Origin: Lathyrus oleraceus
Lineage: Eukaryota > Streptophyta > Magnoliopsida > Fabales > Fabaceae
Assembly: GCF_024323335.1 (NCBI RefSeq)
Contig: NC_066580.1
Location: forward strand, 443,711,851-443,775,850
Direction: 5' to 3'
DNA length: 64,000 bases
In this document: piece after piece, positions 1 to 10,700 of the stretch
Layout: each line of letters begins with the position of its first letter
Numbering within the stretch: the stretch's first letter is position 1
The notes under the pieces: model-generated
Database searches by the model: none
Told to the model about the DNA's origin: nothing
What the model saw: the letters and a program-made list of their open reading frames with translations, nothing else
Position numbers and translations under genes: made by a program

Positions 1-450
1 TACTCAACGGGAACCATTTAGTTAAATTTGCGATTTAATGTTAGCTTATGTTATTATTTTCTTTTACTTATTGCGAGTTTATGAAAGAAAGAAAAACAAT
101 TTTTAGGGTTTTTTTTGTTAATGACCTGACAAGATTTCAAAACCCTGCTCCTACGTATCCCCAGGTGTGATGGGGAACTCAAGGCTACACAGTTCTTTGT
201 TGAAAGAACTTTGTTTGTTGGTTGATTTTAATTTCGAAAATTATTTTAGTCGCACTTGGGAGAATAAAGACTCAATGATTGAAAGGGTTTGCGCTTGGGC
301 AAAGAAAGAATTGTTTGAAAGGATTCACACTTGGGCGGAGCATGATTTCAGATTAGTTCGAAAAAAGGACTTGATATTGATCAAGTATTTCGGCTTTTTG
401 AATTGAAAATGGTTTGATGTGTTGAGATGTTTTTTGGGTGGATGACAATT

Positions 451-845
451 GCTTGAATGGTCGAGTTAGGCAACTTGTATCCAAACAATCGAGGAAAAGA
501 ATAGTAGGCACTAAACTATTTCCTTTTTCATCCTTTTTATTGAAAAAGGATTAGGTATCATTATGGTGTTTTGAATAGACTACAAAGACTTGAATGGTCG
601 AGTTAGGTAACTTGTATTCAAGTATTTGGGGAAAAGAATAGTAGGCACTTAACCATTTCCTTTTTCGTCCAAGTTATTGTGAAAATATGGTTGTTTAAGA
701 TTTCATTACAAAAGTGGTTTGAGATGAATCAGGTTGATGGTTTTTAACGGATGACAATTGTTCGGATGGTCAAATTAGGCAACTCGTATCCAAACAATCG
801 GAGAAAAGAATAGTAGGCACTGAGCCATTTCCTTTTTCATCCTTT
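451..845. repeat. Three diverged copies of an ~85-bp unit
   Basis: Copies lie at about 451-533, 589-671 and 759-843. Shared words include GGTCGAGTTAGG, GAAAAGAATAGTAGGCACT and ATTTCCTTTTTC. Spacing is irregular (138 and 170 bp), so this is a dispersed or decayed array rather than a clean tandem repeat. Confidence 0.7.
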
Positions 846-1018
846 GTGAAAATATATTTAAAAATGATTAGATGTTTTGATTGAATTTGAAAAAATGCAC
901 TCGATAAAAATCGAGGTTTGATTCACATTGATTCGAAGTTAATCGAAACGAAACAAGTTTTGAAAATTACCGCTTGACATTTGATGGTTTTGATTTGGAA
1001 AGATTAATTTTATGTGGT

Positions 1019-1310
1019 CAAGTTATTTAATTAATTGATTAACCAAATTAATCAATTAAAATAAAATTAATCAATTACTCAAGTTAATTAAAAATTAATT
1101 AACAAAAATAATCAATTAAAATGAAATGTAATCAATTAATCAAGTTAATTAAAAAATCACTCAACAAAATTAATCAAGTAAAATAAATTTAATCAATAAA
1201 TCAAGTTAAATAAAAATCAATTAACAAAATTACTTAATTAAAATAAATTTAATCAATTAATCAAATTAATTAAAAATTAATTAATTAAAACCAATTTAAC
1301 AATTAATTAT
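1019..1310. repeat. 61-bp AT-rich tandem repeat, about 4.7 copies
   Basis: Units begin with CAAGTTA or CAAATTA at 1019, 1080, 1141, 1202 and 1262, giving steps of 61, 61, 61 and 60. Each unit is built from shorter AATCAATTAA-type words. The sequence is over 80% A+T and has no coding potential. It sits inside the presumed Tat/Ogre remnant. Confidence 0.85.
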
Positions 1311-2928
1311 AAAAAACTAAAAATAAATAAAGAAAAAGTAACAAAATTTAAATAAAAAAGAAAAAATGAAAGAAAAAAGTGGTAGGTGACACGTGGGCCG
1401 CACATACTTCATCTTCTCTGATTATGCTAAACACGGATATTTAGTAGCAATTTGTAGAAATGCAATAACAATAGTAAGACAAGTTTGAAAAACACATTAC
1501 TAGTCTATTTGATCCACATGTAACTATCTCAAATTTCCACAAAATCACACAAATGAATAATGAAAATTCATCTACTTAATCTCACGAACACAATGACATG
1601 CTAAAAAATCAACAAACAACCACTAAAATTTTCAAAAATTAATCGTTTACAGTGGGATGCTCAAGAGCACCAATTTTTTGAAAATTCACATTTCAAGCTA
1701 TTTTGCACGAATGATTAAAGGATATGAAACATACTAAGTGCAACGACAAGTTTATGTCAAGAAATCAGGTTAAATGCAAAAATCAAATTTTACCGACACT
1801 AAAAGCCTCAAGAACACAAAGAATGCCGATGAGTTTTCTCGCGAGTTTGCAAACTCCGGTCACCCTCCGATAAAGCTCCAAACGGGTACCAATCATTGTG
1901 ATCTGAATCACTCTTCAATGTCCTTTTGCTCTTTAAAATTCTTCAATTATTTTCCATTTTTGAGCAAAATTCAAGTAGTGAATATGCTATCCTTTTGAAT
2001 TTTTTTCTTTCTCCATTGTGGTGATATGATGTTGTTTAAATAGGCTAAGATGAATGTGAATGAATCTAAATTTGTGTGAAATGTGAGAGTGAGTTTTGGA
2101 GGGAGTTAGAATGTGAAAAATGAAAATGAAGAATGGTTAGGATTGCACCAATTAGTGATCCTTGTGAAAAAGTGTTTAATCAAGGGTTAGAATTGCATCT
2201 AAGTGTGTTTGTTAAAGTTAATTTTGTTGAAATGAGATTGTAATTTGGTTATGGGAGAGAAATATGGATAGTGATCCAAGTGAAAATGATGGGAACAATT
2301 GTGAGTTGTTGATGAGTTTGATCCAATGGCCAAGAGAGTTAGCACAAAATTATAAGCAAATTAGGATTTTCACAATTAAATGCATTGCCAAAAAACCCCT
2401 TGGATATTTTTAAATGGTTAAATATGAATTTAAAAGAATAAAATGAAATAAATTTCAAATATTTTTAATAAAAATAAAAATAAAAATCAAATGATTATTT
2501 ATTTGTCTCTATTTATTTTTTCTTGATATTTTAACAAAAGAACAAAATAAAAGGAATTAAAATGGATAAAAATCGGACGCAAAAATGCGCGAAAAAGTAA
2601 AAAAGAATGCATTGAAATAATCTACGTAAAATATACTTCCATAAAACAGACAGACAAAGATCAACTTTTGTAGTGAAAAAGGCTCAGTTGAAAAGGTTCA
2701 GATTGATCAAATTGTGAACGTAAATGAGATCGAAAAAAATTAAACGAGCATGTCGGGTTAAACAACACAAACCTTAGATTAATAAAACAAACAACTGCAA
2801 GCCCGATCTCAAAAAATTTCGCCCGATAACTCTACACGCAATTGAATATCAATTCAAACAGTATGTCTGTAATACCGAAATTTTATTCTAAAAAAAACAA
2901 AATGAAGTTAGATGCATGAAAGTTTGAA

Positions 2929-4617
2929 ATGCTTGGACAAAATTGGGATATGACAGAGTTTCTAAAGGATTATGATTTTGGTTTGAACTACCATCCTGGT
3001 AAAGCCAATGTTGTAGTTGATGCATTGAGCAGGAAGTCATTGCATATGTCAATGATGGTGGTTCAAGAGTTGGAATTGATTGAGAAATTCAGAGATATGA
3101 GTTTGATATGTGAAAAGACTCCTAATAGTGTGAAGTTGGATATGTTGAAGCTTACTAGTGGTATCCTTGAAAAGATCACAGAAGGTCAAAAGATAGATGT
3201 GGGATTGGTTGTCCGAATTATGTTAATTATTCAAGGTAAAAGAGGTGACTTTAGAATTGACGAGAATGGTGTATGAGGTTCAGAGACAAGGTTCATGTAC
3301 CTGATGTACCGGAGCTTAAGAGTATTCTTGAGGAAGGTTATATAAGTGGTCTGAGTATTCATCCCGGCGCCACTAAAATGTATCAAGACCTGAAGAAATT
3401 ATTTTGGTGGCCAGGAATGAAGAAGGAAGTAGTTGAGTTTGTTTATGCCTATTTAACTTGTCAGAAGTCGAAGATTGAATATCAGAAGTCGTTGGGTCTG
3501 ATACAACCGTTGAGTATTCTTCAGTGGAAGTGAGATAGCATTTCCACGGATTTTGTATTAAGTTCGCCGAAGACGACGAAGGGATATGATTCCATTTGGG
3601 TAATTGTTGATAGGTTGACTAAATCGGCTCATTTCGTACCGATTAGGATCAGTTATCCTTTGCAGGAGTTGACTGAGTTGTATATTGAGAAGATTGTTAG
3701 CCTGCATGGTATTCCATCAAGTATTATGTCAGATAGGGATCTGAGGTTCACGTTGACGTTTTGGAAGAGTTTGCAGAAACGTTGGGTATAAAGCTGAAGT
3801 TAAGTTCTGCTTATAATATGTTGATGAACAGTCAGATTGTGAGGACTATTTAATCATTGAAGGGTTTGTTGAGAGCTAGTGTGCTAGAACAAGGAGGTGC
3901 TTGGGATAGCTACCTGTCGCTGATTGAGTTCACTTACAATAAAAATTTCCATTTGAGTATTAGAATGGCCCCGTTTGAGGCGTTGTATGATAGGAGGTTA
4001 GGACACCTCTATGTTGGTATGAATTTGGTGAGAGTGCGGTGATTGGACCTGAGATTGTGCAACAAACTTATGAGAAGATCAAGATGATCCAAGAGAATAT
4101 GAAAGCTTTGTAGAGTCGCTATAAGAGTTACCATGATAAGAGGAGGAAAGCACTTGAGTTCCAAGAGGAGGATCATGTGTTTTTGAGAGTTACTCCATTG
4201 ACCGGTGTTGGTCAAGCTTTGAAGTCTTGAAAGCTCACACCATGTTTTATTGGTCTGTACCAGATCTTGCAGAGGATAGGAGAGATGACATATCAGATTA
4301 CTTTACCACCGCCGCTTGCTAATCTTCATGATGTGTTTCATATGTGTCAGTTGAGGAGAGACATTCAAGATTTATCTCATGTGATCCAAGTGAACGATAT
4401 ACAGATGAGAGAGAACCTAACTATTGAGGCATCGCCCATGCAGATAGAGGATCAGAAAGTGAAGCAGTTGTATGGTAAGGAGATTACCTTAGTGAAGGTA
4501 GTGTAGGGAGAACTAGTTGGTGGAAGCATAACTTGGGAGCTGGAGAACCATATGCGAGAGTCGTACCCGACTCTGTTTCCTTCAGGTAATTTTCGAGGGA
4601 GAAAATTCTATAAGTAG
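2929..4617 (+). pseudogene. Ty3/gypsy (Tekay-like) pol remnant: RNase H tail, integrase, chromodomain-like end
   Basis: The C-terminal RNase H segment reads LKDYDFGLNYHPGKANVV at 2962-3015. An integrase zinc-finger region follows (3357-3490), with the H-x-H side near HPGATKMYQ and the C-x2-C at TCQK. An integrase core (about 3540-3800, [12 protein letters not shown]) comes next, then a C-terminal segment (4267-4510), and finally a chromodomain-like tail in which a WELE motif is visible near 4540. This order and wording are typical of Tekay/Del chromoviruses. The frame is broken by several frameshifts and stops (for example near 3275, 3533 and 3790). Gag, protease and reverse transcriptase are missing, so the element is 5'-truncated. 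The junction near 2880-2929 joins it to unrelated sequence. Confidence 0.85.
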
Positions 4618-4625
4618 GGGAGAGT
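4611..4625 (+). other. Polypurine tract of the Tekay-like element
   Basis: The purine-rich run AGGGGAGAG lies directly before the LTR start TGTAACACCCG. This is the expected layout for plus-strand priming. Confidence 0.6.
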
Positions 4626-6187
4626 TGTAACACCCGAAATTCGATTAATTAATTTAATTGAATTAGTTAGAATTTTAATTTAATTATTTGGTGTGCCTTT
4701 AAATAAATTCAGTGATTATATGTGTTGTTGGGGGTGGTGTAAGAGAAATGATAGGGTGTGGTAAGAATGTAGTAGCTTAGTAGAATAATTTAAAAAATAA
4801 TCAGAATAAGTAGTATTTTAATTAATAATAGAAATAAATTGAGAAAATTGGTAAGAATAAGGATTTGTGCCAATTGTGTGATTTGAGGGAAGTATGTGTG
4901 CAGGGGAGAGAAATTATGAATAAGTTGGGAAAAAACTGTAATTTTAAGAAATAATTAGAATGCTATATATATTCTAAAAGTTGGGAGAAAATTAGGTTAG
5001 TGAGAACTTTTGGCAGTACGTGAAAAACAAGGAGGCTAGAGAAACAAGAGCAATTGGAAGGAGAGATAGGTTTTGAAGGGAGAATTCATAGAAGTTGCTT
5101 GAATTTCTATTGTTGATGGAAATATAAGGTAAGGGGGAGAAAGGGCTCTCAATATGTGTGTATTACATGATGAGGTAGATAAGAGAGGTCCTTGCTATCA
5201 TTAGTGTTCCATGATTTGCTTTGATGAATTGTTGTTGTGTTAGAAATCTGGAATTTGTTGATTGATTGGATGTATAACGTGTGTTTCTATGACTGAATTT
5301 ATGTTTGAATAATCATGAATATGCCTGTATAAAATTATGCCATTGATGAGTGTTTGAATACTTGAGTTGTGTTCATGATTGTTGATGAAATTATTGACGA
5401 AATTATTGTTGAATTGCTATGAATCATGATGAAAATAGATGTTGTAACATGTTGATGGTTGTAACAATATGATTCACTATTAAATTCATGTTTTGGGTCA
5501 CTTGATTTTGGGAAAAATTGGTTAGATTCATGTATGGAGGTTTAGGGATGGAGGGGATGATGAACTTAGTGAGAAAACTTGGTTTTCTGGAAAAATTGCG
5601 GTTGGCAATCGATTGTCATTATAGTACAATCGATTGCAGGGGGGTACAATTGATTAATTTCCTATTTTTAAAAGTCAGTAGCGAAATCCTCTTGGTGACA
5701 ATCTATTGTCACCCTATGACAATCGATTGTCATAGGCTAATTTGTGAAAAAAATTGTTTTACCCTTTGCTGTATTGTTCAATGATTTTGGCCGAAACTTT
5801 CGTTCCGTAAGTCCAAATGAGGTGTCATTTAAAGCGTTGGAAAGATAATGCGCATAGCTAGCTCATGGTAGTGCTTGGTGAAATAATTGAGTTGAAGTCA
5901 AGTGTCTACTGTATGGATGTATGTGATGACATGTATGATCGATTAACTAATAGTTGTGTTTGCCTAATGATGAGTTGATGTTATTATGAATTAACATGAT
6001 TGAATGCTTGTGAATATGCAATGGGTGAGGTGCTATTGTTTAATGTTTTTTGTTGATTGTCGTAATATTGATTAATTGTTGCGCATTATGAATGATGTTG
6101 TGCATAAACGGTGAAATATGCATGGTGATAACTTTGGTGATTCTTATAGTGATAATGCATGCTATTGAGAGTCATGCATCATGGTGT
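4626..6187 (+). mobile_element. 3' LTR of the Tekay-like element, probably truncated
   Basis: The region begins TGTAACACCCGAAATT, a common start for Tekay-type LTRs, directly after the polypurine tract. It is noncoding and contains a cluster of AATCGATT-centred palindromes (5606-5736). The right end is uncertain: recognisable LTR-like text fades near 6187, where the sequence becomes plain AT-rich DNA. No paired 5' LTR was found. Confidence 0.6.
5606..5736. repeat. Cluster of AATCGATT-centred palindromes in an LTR
   Basis: CAATCGATTG occurs at 5606-5615 and 5627-5636, with a diverged copy at about 5646. There is a quasi-palindrome at 5694-5713 (arms GGTGACAAT/ATTGTCACC) and a perfect 24-nt palindrome at 5713-5736 (outer arms CCTATGAC/GTCATAGG). 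The centres are conserved while the outer arms differ between copies. Confidence 0.85.
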
Positions 6188-7340
6188 ACGAAGTAAACCA
6201 TTCTATTTAATATAAATATTGCAACAAGAATATATATTTCATAAGTGATTCAATATTTAATAAATTACTTAAATTTTCAACTATTAATGATTAATTAATT
6301 TATTTCAACTATAAATTACTTAATATTCCACTAAGTGCTTCAACTCATGTACTTTCAGTCCTTGTTTATAGTAATTGATATTCATGAAATATGAGCATGA
6401 TAATGATAATCACGTACATAAAATGTATGAGTGCACTTGCATAGGTGTATATACATGCATGAATGTATTTGTTTTAAAAAATGCTTCACCACCCTGCATA
6501 CATAAAAATAACATTGGTACTTTGAGAAACTAAGAATCCAAACTTTCCTTCATAAACAAACATGAAGATGAAACTTTAATGAAAGATGATGGTGAAGATT
6601 CTAAGAGAAAGAGTAAATAATAAAGTTACATAATCAAACTATCAAAAATGATTATGGTTTGAAATGGTGGAACATTAAATAAACATACATGAATACCTCA
6701 TAAATAAACACATATGTTCTCATCGATCTGAAAAAATTCTGGATTTGTATGAAGGTTGGACATGAAGAAATGAATTCAAACCCAGAATTAGTGACTAAAA
6801 AAAAATAGGTTACAGGGACTAAAGCCAAAAACGCGCCAATTTATATGGACAAAAATAATATTTAATCCAAAATTCCGGGTTTGCATTCATATCTTCATCC
6901 CTAACCATCATACAAACCCTGAATTTTTTCAAATCCAAAATTATTCCTTATTTCTTCCTTATTTTCCCTTTTCATAAAAATGATTTCTCACACTTTTATC
7001 AAGACTAAAGACGACCACTATATAATAAAAATCCACCACCAATTCTATTAGGTGATAACTTGCAAACCCATATCCCATAATTAGAAATCAGAACTAAAAT
7101 AAATGAAACAAATCAAAGCTATGCATTAAGGATTTGGAACGGAGTAAAGTTACCAAATAAATACGTAGTCATGGATGAAGGTGAAATTCAAATTACAAAA
7201 TCAATTCATTTTTAGATTTAGTCATTCGCATTATGTAATATATACATATTTATTGTAAATATGAAATAAAAAATTCTAATGATTTAGCGGAGAAACATCT
7301 TTATTATATTTATAAATATAAGGTCTATGATTAGAGATAA
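6188..7340. other. Intergenic AT-rich DNA upstream of the FMP32-like gene
   Basis: No coding region was recognised. The one structured item is a long inverted repeat at 6724-6936. Confidence 0.6.
6724..6936. repeat. Foldback element with ~66-bp arms
   Basis: The left arm (6724-6789) and right arm (6871-6936) are imperfect reverse complements. They share, for example, CTGAAAAAATTC and GGTTTGTATGA-type words, with about ten differences by eye. An 81-bp spacer separates them. It looks like a non-autonomous DNA transposon (MITE/foldback). No target duplication was confirmed. It lies about 830 bp upstream of the FMP32-like start codon. Confidence 0.85.
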
Positions 7341-7346
7341 AAAAAC

Positions 7347-7354
7347 TATATAAG
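7347..7354 (+). promoter_or_regulatory. Possible TATA box of the FMP32-like gene
   Basis: TATATAAG lies about 410 bp before the start codon, the only good TATA match just upstream. A pyrimidine-rich (TTC)n stretch at 7504-7527 fits a 5' UTR. There is no transcript evidence. Confidence 0.3.
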
Positions 7355-7763
7355 CCAACAAAATATATCCTAAGAATCACGAATAAAACAATTCCCACGT
7401 GATTGTTTGTGACCAACCAACAAAACCAATGTCTTAATCATATTGTAATTGGTATCTCATTTTTTGATTCAAAATAGGATGAACTAGGAACCAAACCAAC
7501 CAACCCTTCTTCTTCTTCTTCTTTCCAATTTCCCACCAATTACTTCCTTATCATATTCAGATTCAGGTAACCAAACATCTCTTCTATTTTCTTCCTATTT
7601 TGGTTTCCCATGAAATCAACCAACCAATCAACAAAAATCGTTTGATTGTTTGATTTTTTTGTGTTAGAATTGTTGCTGCTGCTATAAACTTTCTGTGATC
7701 ATCGATTTGGAATTGTTGGAGGAATTTGGGGCTTTCAAAAAAAGCTTGGTTTTTTGGTATCAA

Positions 7764-10700
7764 ATGGCCGCGGTGGCGGCTTGCAGGCGATTGGGGAAAA
7801 TAGGAACCAATTTTCCCCTTCCGTTGACTGGGTTTGGTGGCTTTGGAATTGGAGCTTCCAAATTTTCCCCTTACATTTCTGGTTCTATGCATTATTCTCA
7901 ATTTATTAAATCAAAGGGAAAACAGTTATTTCTTGTTGATACATTAGCCCTTGTAATTTACATTCCTTTTCATTTTCCCTTCATGTTCCTTATTTCAATG
8001 TTTTAAAAACCGAACCCGATGAACAAACAAGACATATAAACGGTCCGTTTTTTAAAACACTAGCTTATTCCGTTGCAGTGGTTATAACTTTTGCACCCTT
8101 TGTTGTTGTGTAGGTTAAGAAACTTGAGGCGCAAGGAGTGCCTTTAATGCAAGCCGAGGCAATAACTGCTGCTATAACTGAGGTGTTGAATGATAGTTTG
8201 GAGAATGTATCTCAGTCATTGGTATCAAAAGAAGAAATGGAGAGGGTAATGCCCTTTTTAGACCTACTTTACGTTCCTTCGGCTACGATACAATGGATGT
8301 TTGATTTGCTTTGTGGTGCTCTATTTCAAGTTTTATTGCTTTTAGAATAGTGATACGAAAGTTACTAACTGATGTTATCTGTTTTGGTTGTTTGCTTTTA
8401 TCTTAAGACTGAGATGCTTCAAGAAGCCAATCTTTCCAAATTCAAAGCAGAAGTGCAGAGCTCACAGGTACTTTCTCTGCTCTTGATTATAGGAAAAACT
8501 AACTAGTTACACATATTACATATTCAGAATAGTACTTAACCTCGTTTCATTTTCTTGATGTGCTAAAAAACTACTAGTATGTCCCAAACAACCCCTTTTC
8601 CTAGTAATTTTGTATAGGAACATGTTTCATTAAAGGGTGTTTTAAGCAGTGTTGTTAATTATGGGTAGAAGGAAATGGCGGATTGGTAAAATTCTGCTAC
8701 ACATTAGTGTTATAGAGCCCCCATAGCCACTATTTGCTATTTGATAACATTTTGTAATAAATAGCATATCGTAGAACAAAAGCGGTTTGTCCAAGTTCCA
8801 CTACGCTATAGAGGTATAGCGCAGCTATAGCTGCTATTTAACAACATTGGTTTTAAGAATTAAAGCATTTAATAAGGTAAAGGTTGTTAGGTTTTGCTTA
8901 TATTTTGGACCACCAAATATGACATTTTTTGTGATATTTGAGACTGGAGTAATATTCATTAATTCAGAAGTAATGATATATGTGCACTCTTATGACTTAG
9001 GTGCATGTGGATGAGATATAGCTCTTAAAATTTGGGGTTTGGGCCTAACTCAATCTCACAAAATTAGCTTGTTAGGTGAAGATTGTCACCTCTTAAAACA
9101 TATTTTCTAGTCATATCTCATCCAATGTTGGACTCTTTAACACACCCTCATGCCCAACACAAACTGGACTTGGTGTGTGGACATAAATGGTGGGTGACCC
9201 GATAGCAAAAGCTTAATAGCAGATGGTCAAAAGGATTTTGGATAGACTCTGATATCTTAAAAATTTGTGTTGTGTCTAACTCAACCTTACAAAATCGGCT
9301 TGTAAGGTGAACATTGCCTCTACTTATTTTCAGGCCATATCTCATTCAATGTGAGACTTTTTAACACGAGTGGAATTTTAGACGTTGGATGAATGACTCG
9401 TGTACACATATATATGAACTGAAAATACTGCAAATTTTGCTTTACTAGTGTTATAGATATAAACTACACAAATCATAACAAAACACCTTACTAGATCTGC
9501 TTGTTTTTTATAAGCAAAGAGTAAAACAACAACAACCAAGCCTTATCCTATTAAGTAGAGTCGACTACATGGATAATCCAACCCTTTTACAATATAAGTC
9601 TTACACCAAAAACAAAAAAAATAGAAGAGATTGGATCTATACACCAATCAGTTAAAGATAATCAAAAACACATTATAACTTTTATCAAGCCCAAAATGGT
9701 AAAAATACGAAGCCTACCATCTTTTAAGACGATACTATTCCTCAACTATGAAGCCCTGATACATGATACGGTATAGATGCTTAAATATGGGACAATTTTA
9801 AAATTATAGAATACACAAAAAGCCCCTGCAGAATTAACAACAGTTTTCTTAGAGAAAGCAGCCCTTGTGGGTAATCTGTCCAACATCAAATGCCAAGAAA
9901 GTACTTTCAAATTCAAAGGTGACAACCTTTTCCAGAAAATTTGAAATATTGCATTAGCAGAAACCAAAGAGAACAACACTATGCAATGATTTTGAAAAAC
10001 ACGCAAGCAGAACGGACTAAATATATTTTTAACCTACACTCCTTCCAAACCCAGTAGTACTTTTCACCTTAAGAGGAACTAATGGCAGCAACCAGCGTGC
10101 TTGGTTCACTGAACAAATCATCTTCCCATACAAGAAATGGTCGTTTACACATCCAAGACCAACACATTACTTCAGCCTTCTGCTTTCCTCTGTCAATAAT
10201 GAAGGCCTCCTTATCTACCGATAGTCGGAAAAATCTCCAAAACAAAGATTCCCAGTTATACGTACCAAGCCAAGTATCCGACAAGAGTTTAATACTTTTC
10301 CCACCTCTGTGTTTGTTTGTTACGGCTGAGGAAAACCAAAGAAAGGGGACACTAACAAAAGTTCAATTTGAACTAGATTTTTCCACCAAGTTGAGGCTTT
10401 CTTACATCTTCTTGTTGATATGCCACATTAGAAATTAAGTGTGTCATGCTTCTCTTGTTATGACCATGGTTCTCAAGATCTCGATCTAGATCTTAAAATA
10501 AGATTTTACTATCTCAATCACCCCAACGATCCCGGTCTTAAGTTGAATCGTGTGTTGTAGCCAAATTGTGAATTTTTTTTGTAAAATCATTGATTTTGTG
10601 CAATCATTGTCAGTTTCGGCCATGATTGGCTGATTTCCGGCCACCACCATTAAAAGGTGAGAAGGATGACAAGACGCAGAGGCACACCAATTATGGTTCG

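Larger units (their letters stand above)
1..2880 (-). mobile_element. Tat/Ogre-like LTR or UTR remnant, noncoding
   Basis: No credible gene is present. The motif CTACGTA followed by a hairpin (arms 158-163 and 171-176) matches motifs inside the two recognised Ogre-type LTRs of this window, at 17552 and 57861. That is why this stretch is read as a minus-oriented Tat/Ogre-type remnant. It also holds three diverged copies of an 85-bp unit (451-845) and a 61-bp tandem array (1019-1310). Short open frames at 167-406 and 1774-1998 resemble nothing recognisable. Boundaries are unknown: the left side runs out of the window, and the right side meets gypsy pol sequence near 2880-2929. Confidence 0.3.

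Noticed and set aside
167..406. 79-aa host gene at the left edge
   Set aside because: No homology words or splice context are recognised; the surrounding LTR motif (CTACGTA hairpin) argues for retroelement DNA.
7584..7901. Antisense 105-aa frame
   Set aside because: It overlaps exon 1 of the FMP32-like gene on the other strand and has no recognisable features.
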